From the NCBI GenBank assembly GCA_024402665.1, contig JAKSTI010000008.1, positions 25,874 through 89,873 of the forward strand: DNA of 64,000 nt, read 5' to 3'. Below are positions 1 to 9,553 of the stretch, one piece after another. The stretch's first letter is position 1. The number at the start of each line of letters is the position of its first letter. The position numbers were made by a program, and so were the translations under genes. The notes under the pieces were generated by a model that ran no database searches, was not told the origin of the DNA, and saw only the letters and a program-made list of their open reading frames with translations. Origin of the DNA: Treponema sp. Lineage in GTDB: Bacteria > Spirochaetota > Spirochaetia > Treponematales > Treponemataceae.

Positions 1-1
1 A

Positions 2-643
2 GGAACTGTTATTGGAAAATCTAAAACCGGAAATACTAAAGTTTTTGTTCGCAGTAAAAATCTTGATCCTAACCTTGTTTCTGTAACATCAGTTTATCCT
101 GTTTACTACAATGATTACTGGTATTTTGCCGCAAATATTTTCTTACAGACATCTCCAAAATTCCTTGAATTCAGACCAATCACAAGCAAAAAAACAGAAA
201 TTCCTTTTGATGATGCACCAGATACTTTAGCAGGTCTTGCAGCCGGTTCTAGTTCAAAAGATGCTTCTTCTTATGCCCAGTTCCCTGTTTCTGATGTAAT
301 GTTTAAAACAAAACTCAGCAGCCTTCCGGTTCAGTCTACAAAATCAAACAGAACAGAAATTCTTTTGTACTCTCAGTATTTTAGAAATTGTCCTACAGAA
401 ACAAAAGTAAATGTTTTTGGAACAAATATTGTTCTTCATTTTCAGCCTGGATTCGATGATTATTTAAAAGAAGAATATACTTTAGGGAAAGACATTTATA
501 TTTATTGTTATCTTGTCTTCACTTACAAAGGTGAACTTCACGCAATTGTTAGAGATTACACTCTTGTAAGCCCAGAAACTTTTGTAGAAGAAAGAACTAA
601 AAAATACAAAGAAGCAAATCAAGAAAATTTAACATCAGAATAA
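2..643 (+). CDS. Unknown protein, 5' end cut by window edge
   Basis: This frame is open from the left edge to a TAA at 641-643, so at least the last 213 residues of a longer protein are present. An internal ATG at 299 exists, but the frame is open well upstream of it and codon use is the same, so the gene almost certainly starts outside the window. The visible part is rich in Lys, Ser, Thr and aromatic residues (for example NDYWYFAANIF), has no membrane segment, and ends in a charged Glu/Lys tail. I recognise no family. It ends 21 bases before pyrF on the same strand and may share its transcript. Confidence 0.6.
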   Translation, partial: GTVIGKSKTGNTKVFVRSKNLDPNLVSVTSVYPVYYNDYWYFAANIFLQTSPKFLEFRPITSKKTEIPFDDAPDTLAGLAAGSSSKDASSYAQFPVSDVMFKTKLSSLPVQSTKSNRTEILLYSQYFRNCPTETKVNVFGTNIVLHFQPGFDDYLKEEYTLGKDIYIYCYLVFTYKGELHAIVRDYTLVSPETFVEERTKKYKEANQENLTSE

Positions 644-664
644 AATAAATTTTATGGAGTATAT

Positions 665-1594
665 ATGAATAACAAACACTACATGCAGATTTTACAGGAA
701 CTGGCAGCAAAAAACGGTCCTTTATGCGTTGGTTTAGACACAGATCCTTCTTACATTCCAGAATCTGTTCTTAAAAACTATAAAAGCGCCCCAGAAGCAG
801 TACTTGCTTACAACAAGGCAATTATTAATCGTGTTGTAAAAGAAAAAAGTGCCTGCTGTTTCAAAGTTCAGATTGCTTATTATGAAGCAATGGGACTTGA
901 AGGAATGAAAGTTTATTCAGAAACTTTGAAAGAAATCAAAAAATCAGGATTAATTGCTATTTCTGATATTAAGCGCGGTGACATCGGTGCTACATCAGAT
1001 GCATATGCAAAAGCCCACTTCAAAGGTGATTTTGAAACAGACATTATTACTATCAATCCTTATATGGGATTTGATACATTAAAACCATTTACAAAATATG
1101 CTTCAAAAGAACTTGGCGGAAAAGGTGCATTCGTTTTACTTTGTACTTCAAACCCAGGTATGGTTGATATTGAACATCAGCAGTTAAAAGACGGATCTAT
1201 TCTTCTTGAAAAAGTAGGTAATGAAATTGCCCGCATTGGAGAAGAATTTGCTGCAGAATATCCAGAACAGACTTGTGGTCCTATTGGTGCTGTTGTTGGT
1301 GCAACTCAGGAAAAAGATGCCCGCTATCTTCGTGATAAATATGCAAATACATTCTTCCTTATTCCTGGATACGGTGCTCAAGGTGGTGCCGCAAGAATTG
1401 CTGCAACTTTACTTGATAAAGCTGGTGGTGCCGTTAATTCAAGCCGCGGTATTTTGTGTGCATGGAAAAACGATGAATCATTAAAAGCAAAAATTGAAAA
1501 TAACACACTTACTTTAGATGATATTGCAGATTCTGCCGCAAGAGCCTGTGTATTCTCTAAAAACGATTTGTTGCAGGCAAAAGCAAGTCTATGA
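665..1594 (+). CDS. pyrF: Orotidine-5'-phosphate decarboxylase, type 2 family
   Basis: Decarboxylates OMP to UMP, the last step of de novo pyrimidine synthesis, in the cytoplasm. The 309-residue length and the motif DIKRGDIG at residues 101-108 (the catalytic Asp-Lys-Asp arrangement) are typical of the longer, mycobacterial-type PyrF, as are the phosphate-loop region near IPGYGAQGGA and the early strand CVGLDTDPSY (21-30). A GGAG-type site lies just before the ATG. The stop codon overlaps the start of the next gene (ATGA at 1591-1594), so the two are probably translationally coupled. The pyrK-pyrD fusion, which makes orotate, lies one gene downstream. Confidence 0.95.
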   Translation: MNNKHYMQILQELAAKNGPLCVGLDTDPSYIPESVLKNYKSAPEAVLAYNKAIINRVVKEKSACCFKVQIAYYEAMGLEGMKVYSETLKEIKKSGLIAISDIKRGDIGATSDAYAKAHFKGDFETDIITINPYMGFDTLKPFTKYASKELGGKGAFVLLCTSNPGMVDIEHQQLKDGSILLEKVGNEIARIGEEFAAEYPEQTCGPIGAVVGATQEKDARYLRDKYANTFFLIPGYGAQGGAARIAATLLDKAGGAVNSSRGILCAWKNDESLKAKIENNTLTLDDIADSAARACVFSKNDLLQAKASL

Positions 1595-2865
1595 AAAAAA
1601 GCATCCGATTAATATTAATCAGCTTAATTTCTTTTCTAACATTAATTTCCTGTGCTTCAACCCCAGATAATACTGCAAAGTCTCAATGGGCGTTGAAGTC
1701 GGTTTATCTTTCTACAATCAATAACAGAGAGATAAACTCACGGGAAAAATGGATAGATGCCGATTTAAAAATAGAAAACAAAAATTACAAAATTCAGGTA
1801 AAAGGCCGTGGAAATTCCAGCTGGGGCCGAATGCCAAAACACAGTTTCTCTATAAAATTCAGCGATTCAACAAAGATGCTTGATATGAACAAAAGCAAGC
1901 GCTGGGTTTTAATATCAAATTATTCAGACAAAACATTAATCAGAAATCAGTATGCCGAATATCTTGGCCGTAATATATTTACAAACATCGGATGGACTCC
2001 AACTTATCGTCAGGTAAATTTATTTTTAAATAATAAATATCAGGGAACATATCTTTTAGGCGAACAAATCAAACTGGAAAAAAACCGCCTCAAGATTCAG
2101 CCAATCAACAACATAAAGGAAGATATTAATAAAGACGGCAAAACAGATATTAAAGACGGTGGCTTTATATTTGAAATTAATCGTCGTGAGGATGAAGCAT
2201 ATAACTTCAGAACAACACACGATGTATCTATAAGTTTAAAAGATCCGGATGAAGTTGGTCCAAAAACACAGGCCAGAATAAGAAGCATTATTCAGACGGC
2301 AGAAGACGCACTTTTCAGCAAGAATTATAAGGATCCAAATAAAGGATACGCAAAATATTTTGATGTTGATTCACTTGTAGACTGGTACATTATTAATGAA
2401 TTTTCTAAAAATGTTGATTCTGCCTGGTATTCTTCAATCTATCTTTATTATGATCCTGCCGATGAAAAAATCCATTTTGGTGCCCTGTGGGATTACGATC
2501 TTGGTTTTGGAAATGTAAACTACAACGATTGTTTTAAAACAGAAAAATTCTACATTATGACAAGAAGTGTCTGGTTTTCACGATTATTCCTGGATCCTGC
2601 ATTTAAAGCAAAAGTTCGGGACAGATGGAACGCAAAAAAAGGTGAGCTTAAAAAATCAATTAACAGTCAGATAGATAAACTTGCTTCTAAAGTAGAAGAT
2701 TCTGCAGAATATAATTTCCAGGTCTGGCCAATTCTTGGAACTTACGTTTGGCCTAACGCAGACGGTTTTGAAAAACGCCTTACTTACAAAAGCGAAGTTG
2801 AATACATGAAAGACTGGTGTACAAAAAGATACAACTGGATGGATTCTGTTATTGCCAAATGGTAA
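1591..2865 (+). CDS. CotH-like protein, lipoprotein
   Basis: The N-terminus is a lipoprotein signal ending in LISC with Cys21 as the lipidated residue, so the protein should sit in the envelope facing the periplasm or outside. The body matches the CotH family, named after a Bacillus spore-coat protein kinase: KGRGNSSW near residue 70, WVLISNYSDKTLIRNQYAEYL, a GEYLLGEQ-like segment, and WDYDLGFG at 300-307, whose Asp residues match the metal-binding region of the fold. Similar secreted CotH proteins in anaerobes are often linked to polysaccharide-degrading systems; that role here is inference. Kinase activity is not shown by the sequence. It overlaps pyrF by four bases, an odd partner for a pyrimidine gene. 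Confidence 0.8.
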   Translation: MKKSIRLILISLISFLTLISCASTPDNTAKSQWALKSVYLSTINNREINSREKWIDADLKIENKNYKIQVKGRGNSSWGRMPKHSFSIKFSDSTKMLDMNKSKRWVLISNYSDKTLIRNQYAEYLGRNIFTNIGWTPTYRQVNLFLNNKYQGTYLLGEQIKLEKNRLKIQPINNIKEDINKDGKTDIKDGGFIFEINRREDEAYNFRTTHDVSISLKDPDEVGPKTQARIRSIIQTAEDALFSKNYKDPNKGYAKYFDVDSLVDWYIINEFSKNVDSAWYSSIYLYYDPADEKIHFGALWDYDLGFGNVNYNDCFKTEKFYIMTRSVWFSRLFLDPAFKAKVRDRWNAKKGELKKSINSQIDKLASKVEDSAEYNFQVWPILGTYVWPNADGFEKRLTYKSEVEYMKDWCTKRYNWMDSVIAKW

Positions 2866-2918
2866 AAAACTTTTTTATTTTGTGATACAATGTTTCCATT
2901 CAGATTAAGAGGTGATTT

Positions 2919-4721
2919 ATGCTTACAGACTGTCAGGGCGTTCCATATCCCGTTTATTCTTGTGGAAAAGTTGTTACCTGCAAAATTCAGAAAGGCGCAG
3001 TTCCAGAAGGAAGCGTTTATTTATTAAGAATCAGAGTTCCAGATTCAAGACAACCATTTCCTGGTCAGTTTTATATGCTTCATGCAAAAAGAAGCAACGT
3101 TATTTTAAGCCGTCCAATCAGTGTTTACCATTCACAGCAGGCTTCTAAAACAGAAGTCGATGTTGATTTTCTTATTCTTGTAAAAGGCAAGGGCACTAAA
3201 GAATTATGCAGCCTTGTTAAAGATGATGAAATTAATGTTCTTGGTCCATGCGGAAATGCTTTTGTAAATCCAGCTGACAGTTCAAAGAAAGTTCTTATTG
3301 TTGGCGGAGGAATTGGTGTTGCTCCAGTAGCAGGCTTTGCAGAAACTCTCCCTAAAAAAAGTTATGACTTTTATGCTTCGTTCAAAAGTGGTTCTTACGG
3401 CCTTGCTTATATAAAACCAGCTTCTCTTGTTATTACAACAGATGATGGCAGTGTTGGTGTTCATGGAATGCTTCCTGTGGCTCTTACAGAAGAAGCTCTT
3501 CTTAAAGGAAACTATTCTGCAGTTTATGCTTGTGGTCCTGCTCCAATGCTTGCCTACGTAAAACAAATTGCAGAAAAAAATAATATTCAATGCTGGCTTA
3601 GTATGGAAGCCAGAATGGCTTGTGGCGTAGGAGTTTGTCTTGGTTGTTCTATTGAAACTACTGAAGGCAAAAAACGCTGTTGTAAAGACGGTCCTATTTT
3701 TGACAGTAAAATTTTGAAACTTGAAAAACCAGCTGACTCAGTCGGCGGTGTAAAAGTTCAGCCAAGAAAAAATCCTTTAGCTGATGGTGAAGAACCAGAT
3801 TTGTCTGTAACAATTAAAGGCGTTAAATTTGAAAACCCAGTTATCGGATGTTCAGGAACATTTGGTTTTGGTGTTGAATACAGTTCTGTTTTTGATGTAA
3901 ACCGTCTTGGTGGAATCAGCAGTAAAGGTCTTACACTTGAACCACGTCAGGGAAACGATGGAATCCGTGTTTGGGAAACTCCATCTGGACTTATGAACTC
4001 AATTGGTTTACAGAATCCAGGCATTCCTCATTTTATTGAAAACGAACTTCCTCAGATGCTTGCTTTAAAACCAGTTACAATTGCAAATCTTAGCGGATCT
4101 TCTCTTGAAACTTATGTTGAAGGCGCAAAACTTCTTGATAAAACAGACGTTCCAATGATTGAACTTAATATTTCATGCCCAAATGTCTCTGCCGGTGGTG
4201 CTGCTTTTGGTATGAGCTGTTCAAGTGCAGGAACTGTTGTAAAAGCTGTTCGTGAAGCAACTAAAAAACCTTTAATCGTAAAATTAACCCCACAGTCTCC
4301 AGAATTAGTTGCAGTTACTCTTGAATGTATTAAAAATGGTGCCGATGGTATCAGTCTTTGTAATTCGTTCCAGGGAATTGCAATTGATATTGAAAGAGGC
4401 GTTCCTGTTTTTGATAAAGTGAAAGCAGGTCTTGGCGGACCAGCAATCAGACCAATTGCAGTTCGTCTTGTTTATGAAATTGTTGAGGCCATCAATAAAT
4501 TACCAGAAGAACAGAGAGTTCCTGTTATGGCCATTGGTGGAATTTCCTGCTGGGAAGATGCAGTTGAATTCATCATGGCAGGGGCTACAGCTCTTCAGGT
4601 TGGAACATCTACTTTTGTAAATCCAAATACAATGATTGAAATTATAGATGGCCTTAAAGCTTTCATGAAACGCAAAGGTTATAAATCACTTGCAGATATG
4701 AGGGGAATTATTCAGAAATGA
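2919..4721 (+). CDS. pyrKD: Fused dihydroorotate dehydrogenase B: PyrK electron-transfer part plus PyrD catalytic part
   Basis: Oxidises dihydroorotate to orotate with NAD+ as acceptor. In most bacteria PyrK and PyrD are separate chains; here they form one 600-residue polypeptide. Residues 1 to about 285 are PyrK: FAD motif RPIS (65-68), NAD-binding glycine loop from about 125 (VLIVGGGIGVAP), and a 2Fe-2S cluster with C235, C240, C243 and C254 or C255. Residues from about 295 are PyrD: the NISCPN motif at 417-422 and a C-terminal FMN-phosphate region (AIGGISCWEDAVEFIMAGAT). AGAGGTG precedes the ATG at 2919. Its stop overlaps the next start by four bases. A sequencing frameshift joining two genes is unlikely because the linker reads through cleanly in one frame. 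Confidence 0.93.
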   Translation: MLTDCQGVPYPVYSCGKVVTCKIQKGAVPEGSVYLLRIRVPDSRQPFPGQFYMLHAKRSNVILSRPISVYHSQQASKTEVDVDFLILVKGKGTKELCSLVKDDEINVLGPCGNAFVNPADSSKKVLIVGGGIGVAPVAGFAETLPKKSYDFYASFKSGSYGLAYIKPASLVITTDDGSVGVHGMLPVALTEEALLKGNYSAVYACGPAPMLAYVKQIAEKNNIQCWLSMEARMACGVGVCLGCSIETTEGKKRCCKDGPIFDSKILKLEKPADSVGGVKVQPRKNPLADGEEPDLSVTIKGVKFENPVIGCSGTFGFGVEYSSVFDVNRLGGISSKGLTLEPRQGNDGIRVWETPSGLMNSIGLQNPGIPHFIENELPQMLALKPVTIANLSGSSLETYVEGAKLLDKTDVPMIELNISCPNVSAGGAAFGMSCSSAGTVVKAVREATKKPLIVKLTPQSPELVAVTLECIKNGADGISLCNSFQGIAIDIERGVPVFDKVKAGLGGPAIRPIAVRLVYEIVEAINKLPEEQRVPVMAIGGISCWEDAVEFIMAGATALQVGTSTFVNPNTMIEIIDGLKAFMKRKGYKSLADMRGIIQK

Positions 4722-5977
4722 TGAAGTTAAAAATGCGGTTCCTTAGGAATTGCATAATTTTACTTACACTTACAATAAATTTAACAGCCTGTGAGGAAAA
4801 TAAAATTAACACAAATCCTTTTGAAATTGATAACAGTATTTATGATTCAATGAAAAATGAATCTATTGCAGATTCTGGAAACAACTATAGAATCAAACGT
4901 TTCCTTGAAAAATATAAAAGCAATCAGGATGTATACATTGCTGCTATTGGTGGCTCTGTTACTGAAGGCGGTGGTCCTGCAAATTATAAAGACGGCTATT
5001 TTTATCAGTTTGCAAGAAAACTTTCTGATACATACAAAAGAAATCCTGCTGCCAAAACCATAATCAACGATGCCGGATTAAGTGGAACTTCCTCTGCATT
5101 AGGTTGTATTCGCTATCAGAGTGATGTAGTTGATTGCATGAATCACACACCTGATTTATTAATCATTGAATTTGCAGTAAATGATTATCAGGAACCAACT
5201 TACGCAAAAGGTTATGAGTCAATTATCAGACAGGCTTTACTGGCTGATGAAGAAACTGCTGTTATTGTTCTTTGTGTTTCTGCTAATTATGGAAATTCTT
5301 ATGCAGAAAAAGCACCTGCTGCATCCTTCTATAAACTTCCTATAATTAATATGCAGAAAATGATGGAAAATACTTTTCAAAAGAACATCATTAAAAACGA
5401 AGATTATTACACAGACACTGTTCATCCAAAAACACAGGGCCACGAAATCATTGCCGACTGTATCATCAATTTAATCCAGACTTTAGATAATGCTGATGAA
5501 GATTCACCTGTTATTGTTCCTGCAAAATCTCTTAAAACTCCAGATTTAGGTAACTTAAAACGAATTTCAGGTGATGATGAAAATGTAAAAATCTTTGCCG
5601 GCGGATTTAATCAGATTGATAACAATACTCAACAGGTTAAAAAAACAAACAGTCCTGCTTTTCCACAAAACTGGCATCATCCTAAAAACGGTTCAGACGA
5701 AAGTTTCAAAATGGAAATTTTTTGTAACTGTTTGATTATGGCTTACAAAGAAGAATGGGCTGGTGCAAAGGAACGAACTTTTGGAAAAGCACAGGTTTTT
5801 GTTGATGGAAAACTTTATGCCACATATGACGGCGGTAAAGACGGGGGCTGGAATAATACAGTACCTGTTGTTTTAATAGATAAAGACACTGCAGAAAACC
5901 ATACTGTTGAAATTAAAATGGATCCTGAAACTCCATCTAAAGCTTTCACTATTTGTGCATTAGGATATTCAAAATAA
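4718..5977 (+). CDS. SGNH/GDSL-family esterase-like lipoprotein
   Basis: A lipoprotein signal ends in LTAC with Cys25 as the predicted lipid anchor. The SGNH hydrolase blocks are visible: nucleophile Ser80 in IGGSVTEGGG, block II Gly in NDAGLSGTSS, block III Asn in FAVNDYQEP, and the catalytic pair D233-x-x-H236 in DTVHP. A C-terminal beta-rich region of about 130 residues follows and may bind carbohydrate. Enzymes of this layout commonly deacetylate or de-esterify plant polysaccharides; the substrate here is unknown. It overlaps pyrKD by four bases (ATGA) and is followed by a one-base overlap with the next gene, so the whole stretch from pyrF looks co-transcribed. Confidence 0.82.
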   Translation: MMKLKMRFLRNCIILLTLTINLTACEENKINTNPFEIDNSIYDSMKNESIADSGNNYRIKRFLEKYKSNQDVYIAAIGGSVTEGGGPANYKDGYFYQFARKLSDTYKRNPAAKTIINDAGLSGTSSALGCIRYQSDVVDCMNHTPDLLIIEFAVNDYQEPTYAKGYESIIRQALLADEETAVIVLCVSANYGNSYAEKAPAASFYKLPIINMQKMMENTFQKNIIKNEDYYTDTVHPKTQGHEIIADCIINLIQTLDNADEDSPVIVPAKSLKTPDLGNLKRISGDDENVKIFAGGFNQIDNNTQQVKKTNSPAFPQNWHHPKNGSDESFKMEIFCNCLIMAYKEEWAGAKERTFGKAQVFVDGKLYATYDGGKDGGWNNTVPVVLIDKDTAENHTVEIKMDPETPSKAFTICALGYSK

Positions 5978-6456
5978 TGAGCGAATGTTTTTATAAAGAA
6001 GGTTTACATTTTGAATGCCAGCGCTGTTCGTTCTGCTGCGGACACTCTCCTGGATTCGTTTATCTTTCAAAAAGAGATTTATTGACTCTCTGCCAGTATC
6101 ACAAACTCACAATCAAACAATTTGTAGAAAAATATTGCCGCTGGGCAGATTATTATTACGGAACAAAAGTCCTTTCTTTGCAGGAAAAAAAGAATTATGA
6201 CTGCATCTTATGGGAAAACGGCTGTTCCTGTTATGAAGCAAGACCTTTACAATGTTCAACATACCCTTTCTGGTCCTGGATGATTGAAGATAAAGCAACC
6301 TGGGATGAATGTGGAAAAGATTGTCCTGGAATAAATAAAGGAAAAGTCTGGTCTTTTGAAGAAATTGAAGCCAGTAAAAAACTTTATGTCCAGAATGAAC
6401 CTTTGCACAAAGAAGAAGTTGAAAAACTCATAGAACAAGAATCCTCTTCAAATTAA
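5977..6456 (+). CDS. YkgJ-type cysteine-cluster protein
   Basis: Small cytoplasmic protein of 159 residues with the CxxCxxCC motif at residues 14-21 near the N-terminus, followed by a second Cys-rich part (CILWENGCSCYEARPLQCSTYPFW). This is the pattern of the YkgJ/UPF0153 family, thought to bind zinc or an iron-sulfur cluster; the function is not established. The start chosen is the ATG at 5977, which overlaps the last base of the previous stop; an upstream in-frame TTG at 5953 would lie inside the previous gene and adds eight unconserved residues. Confidence 0.8.
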   Translation: MSECFYKEGLHFECQRCSFCCGHSPGFVYLSKRDLLTLCQYHKLTIKQFVEKYCRWADYYYGTKVLSLQEKKNYDCILWENGCSCYEARPLQCSTYPFWSWMIEDKATWDECGKDCPGINKGKVWSFEEIEASKKLYVQNEPLHKEEVEKLIEQESSSN

Positions 6457-6520
6457 TCTTTGCGTTATCTAAATATGTCCTTTATAATTTAAAGCAAGAA
6501 AAAGAAAAAGGATGTATTAA

Positions 6521-7927
6521 ATGTTAAACAAAATCATCAACTCTATTAGCGGGGTTCTTTATGAACCTTGGTGTGTTCCATTGATTTTATTAATCGGTGG
6601 ATTAGTATTCACAATCATTACAAAAGGTGTACAGTTTAGATTCTTCAGAGAATCAATTAAAGTAGTATCTGAAAAACCAAAAGATTCTAACTCTGTATCA
6701 TCTTTCGGAGCCTTAATGGTTTCTACAGCCTCTCGTGTAGGTACAGGAAACATTATTGGTGTTTCAACAGCTATCTGTCTTGGTGGTCCAGGCGCTATTT
6801 TCTGGATGTGGGTAATTGCAGTTTTAGGCGGTGCTTCAGCCTTTGTTGAATCAACATTAGCCCAGATTTATAAGAGAAAGAATCCTGATGGTTCCTCTTA
6901 TGGCGGTCCATCTTACTACATGGAAACTGCTCTTAAACAGCGCTGGCTTGGTATTATTTTTGCCGTAATTATTATCTTAACTTATGCAGTTGGATACAAC
7001 GCTCTTGCTTCTTACAATCTTCAGTCTTCTTTCGGCGGTTTTAGCTTCTATAACTCTAAAATTACCCCAGCTATCATCGGTGCTATTCTTGCCGTTCTTT
7101 TTGGTATCTGTGTTTTAGGCGGAGGAAAACGTCTTGTAAAAGTAACTGGTGTTCTTGTACCAATTATGGGTGTAATTTATATCATTGTTGCTTTTGTTGT
7201 AATCTTCATGAAAATTACAGTTCTTCCTCAGATGTTCAAAACAATTTTCCAGAATGCTTTTGATTTCAAATCTATTTTTGGTGGATTCAGTGGAAGCTGT
7301 CTTATGTACGGTGTAAAACGCGGACTTTATTCAAATGAAGCAGGTATGGGTTCTGCACCAAACGCAGCAGCAACAGCAGATGTTTCTCATCCTGTAAAAC
7401 AGGGTCTTGTTCAGATGCTTTCTGTATTTATTGATACATTACTTATCTGTACAGCAACTGCATTCATGTGTTTACTTTCAGGAATTACTCCAACAGCAGA
7501 AATTGCAGGTGCTCCATTTGTTCAGTCTTCATTACAGAACATCTTTGGTAACTTTGGTCCAATTTTCATTGCTATATCAATGTCATTATTTGCATTTACA
7601 ACATTAATTGGTAACTATTCGTATTGTGAAGGATGTTTGCGCTACATCTTAAAAAGAGAACCAAACAAAGTATTTACAATCATTTTCCGTCTTGCCGCTT
7701 CAGTAATTGTATTTGCAGGTGCAGTTGTTTCTATGGGATTAGTTTGGGACACAGCAGATCTTTTACAGGCATTAATGGTTGTTATTAACGTACCTGTAAT
7801 TCTTATCCTTTCTAAACGTGCTATTGATTGTCTTAAAGACTACACAAAACAGCGTAAAGAAGGTAATAATCCTGTATTCAAATCTTCCAACATCAACTTG
7901 AAAGAAGAAACAGAATTCTGGAACTAA
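6521..7927 (+). CDS. Sodium:alanine symporter family (AGCS) protein
   Basis: Inner-membrane secondary transporter of 468 residues with about 11 hydrophobic helices. The AGCS signature is clear: GALMVSTASRVGTGNIIGVS followed by AICLGGPGAIFWMW, plus RGLYSNEAGMGSAPNAAA in the middle. Members import alanine or glycine with Na+; the exact substrate cannot be read from sequence. AAGGATG serves as ribosome-binding site. It has its own terminator, shared with xylB which faces it. Confidence 0.92.
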   Translation: MLNKIINSISGVLYEPWCVPLILLIGGLVFTIITKGVQFRFFRESIKVVSEKPKDSNSVSSFGALMVSTASRVGTGNIIGVSTAICLGGPGAIFWMWVIAVLGGASAFVESTLAQIYKRKNPDGSSYGGPSYYMETALKQRWLGIIFAVIIILTYAVGYNALASYNLQSSFGGFSFYNSKITPAIIGAILAVLFGICVLGGGKRLVKVTGVLVPIMGVIYIIVAFVVIFMKITVLPQMFKTIFQNAFDFKSIFGGFSGSCLMYGVKRGLYSNEAGMGSAPNAAATADVSHPVKQGLVQMLSVFIDTLLICTATAFMCLLSGITPTAEIAGAPFVQSSLQNIFGNFGPIFIAISMSLFAFTTLIGNYSYCEGCLRYILKREPNKVFTIIFRLAASVIVFAGAVVSMGLVWDTADLLQALMVVINVPVILILSKRAIDCLKDYTKQRKEGNNPVFKSSNINLKEETEFWN

Positions 7928-7957
7928 ATCTCTACTAGTATCAGTTTAATTTAAATA

Positions 7958-8003
7958 AAAAAAATGCCGGAACAGAAACAAATCTGAACCGGCATTTTTT
8001 ATT
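7958..8003. terminator. Bidirectional terminator between AGCS symporter and xylB
   Basis: The inverted repeat AATGCCGG / CCGGCATT (arms at 7962-7970 and 7989-7997) is flanked by an A-run on the left and a T-run on the right. The inner CAGA/TCTG bases can extend the stem. It can stop transcription from both converging genes. Confidence 0.85.
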
Positions 8004-8021
8004 TAACTGTATTGATCAGCC

Positions 8022-9506
8022 TTATTTATACAAAGGAGATACAGTATCAACAAGTTTGCAGTAGTTTTCATAAGCTGCATTGTAAGCTTCAACATTAGCA
8101 GCATTTGGTTCTGCACCTTTTGATTCATCAAGTTTAATGTGTTCTGCACAAAGTTCTGCAATATCACATTTTCCTGTCTGATTTTTCAAACACCAGAGAG
8201 CCTGAACAGCACCACCAAGAGCAGCAGCTTCATCAAGCATAGGAATACGGATTGGCAAGTTCATAACATCTGCAGCAATCTGACGCCAGAGAGGAGATTT
8301 TGAACCACCACCAATCAAACGGATTTCTTTTGGCTGGAAACCAAGTTTGCGGAATGCTTCCAAACCACCACGCATAGCAAATACAGCAGATTCAAGAGCT
8401 GCACGACAGATATTTGCACGGTTTGTATTAGCAGCTGTCATACCAGTAATGCTTGCACGTCCGTTTGGTAAGTTAGGAGTTCTTTCTCCATTGAAGAATG
8501 GAAGAACAACAACACCTTCAGATCCAACAGGAGCATTAGCAGCAATTCCATCCAAGTCTTTAACATCAAGTTCAAAAAGACCGCGAACAAATTCTGTAGC
8601 TACTGTACAGTTCATTGTACAAAGAAGTGGTAACCATCCGCCTGTAGAAGAACAGAAACCAGAAAGACCATTTTCAGGATCAGCAATTGGTTTATCCGAG
8701 TAACCATAAAGTGTACCAGATGTACCCATAGACATTGTAAGGAATCCGTCAGCAACTGTACCTGTACCAACAGCACCCATCATGTTGTCTCCACCACCAG
8801 CAGAAACAGGAATACCTTCAGGAATACCATATGCTTTAGCAGCTTCAGCAGAAACTTTTCCAGCAGGGTCTGAAGCTTCAATTAATTTTGGCAATTTAGC
8901 AAGAAGACCAGAATCAATAATGTCACAAATCTTCTTTGACCAGCAGCGGTTCTTTGAATCAAACAAAGCAGTACCAGAAGCATCACCATATTCCATTACG
9001 TAGTCACCAGTAAGTTTCCAGTTCAAGTAATCATGTGGAAGCATGATGTAAGCTAATTTTGCAAAAGCTTCAGGTTTATTGTTTTTCAACCAGAGAATTT
9101 TTGGAGCTGTGAAACCAGGGAGCATCAAGTTGCTCAAAAGTTTTACAACTTTCTTATCTCCACCAGCTTTTTTAGTAATGTATGCACATTCAGCTGTTGT
9201 AGAAGTATCACACCAAAGTTTGATGTTATACAAAGCTTTTCCGTCCTTATCAAGAGGAACAAAACCATGCTGCTGACCAGAAACACCAATTGCTTCAATA
9301 GTCTTTTTGTTTTCAGCACTTAATTTTCCAAAACAAACTTCCAAACCTTTATCAAACCATTCAGTTGTCTGTTCGCGTGTTCCATCTGCATCTGAAATAA
9401 GATCCATAGGACAAGATGCTTTTTCAATGATTTCTTTCTTTTCGTAATCATAAATTACGACTTTCATACTCTGTGTTCCAAGATCAATACCTGCAACAGT
9501 TTTCAT
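8022..9506 (-). CDS. xylB: Xylulokinase
   Basis: Phosphorylates D-xylulose to xylulose-5-phosphate, feeding pentoses into the pentose-phosphate pathway. It is an FGGY-family kinase of 494 residues: N-terminal GIDLGTQSMK phosphate loop, GVSGQQHGFVPLD, the sugar-site run with LWCDTST, and the C-terminal ATP region IGGGSKSPLWRQIAADV. I take the second ATG (9506) as start: the SD GAGGT lies eight bases before it but only two before the first ATG at 9512. No xylA or transporter lies beside it. A palindrome sits in its leader (9524-9539). Confidence 0.92.
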   Translation of the reverse strand: MKTVAGIDLGTQSMKVVIYDYEKKEIIEKASCPMDLISDADGTREQTTEWFDKGLEVCFGKLSAENKKTIEAIGVSGQQHGFVPLDKDGKALYNIKLWCDTSTTAECAYITKKAGGDKKVVKLLSNLMLPGFTAPKILWLKNNKPEAFAKLAYIMLPHDYLNWKLTGDYVMEYGDASGTALFDSKNRCWSKKICDIIDSGLLAKLPKLIEASDPAGKVSAEAAKAYGIPEGIPVSAGGGDNMMGAVGTGTVADGFLTMSMGTSGTLYGYSDKPIADPENGLSGFCSSTGGWLPLLCTMNCTVATEFVRGLFELDVKDLDGIAANAPVGSEGVVVLPFFNGERTPNLPNGRASITGMTAANTNRANICRAALESAVFAMRGGLEAFRKLGFQPKEIRLIGGGSKSPLWRQIAADVMNLPIRIPMLDEAAALGGAVQALWCLKNQTGKCDIAELCAEHIKLDESKGAEPNAANVEAYNAAYENYCKLVDTVSPLYK

Positions 9507-9523
9507 ATACATTTACCTCTTAT

Positions 9524-9539
9524 TAAATGATTTCATTTA
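9524..9539. promoter_or_regulatory. Palindrome in xylB leader, candidate operator
   Basis: TAAATGA-TT-TCATTTA is a perfect 7-base-arm inverted repeat located just downstream of the predicted xylB transcription start and upstream of its SD. Position and symmetry suit a repressor site for a pentose regulator, but no regulator gene is adjacent. Confidence 0.45.
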
Positions 9540-9553
9540 TTAATAATAGAATA

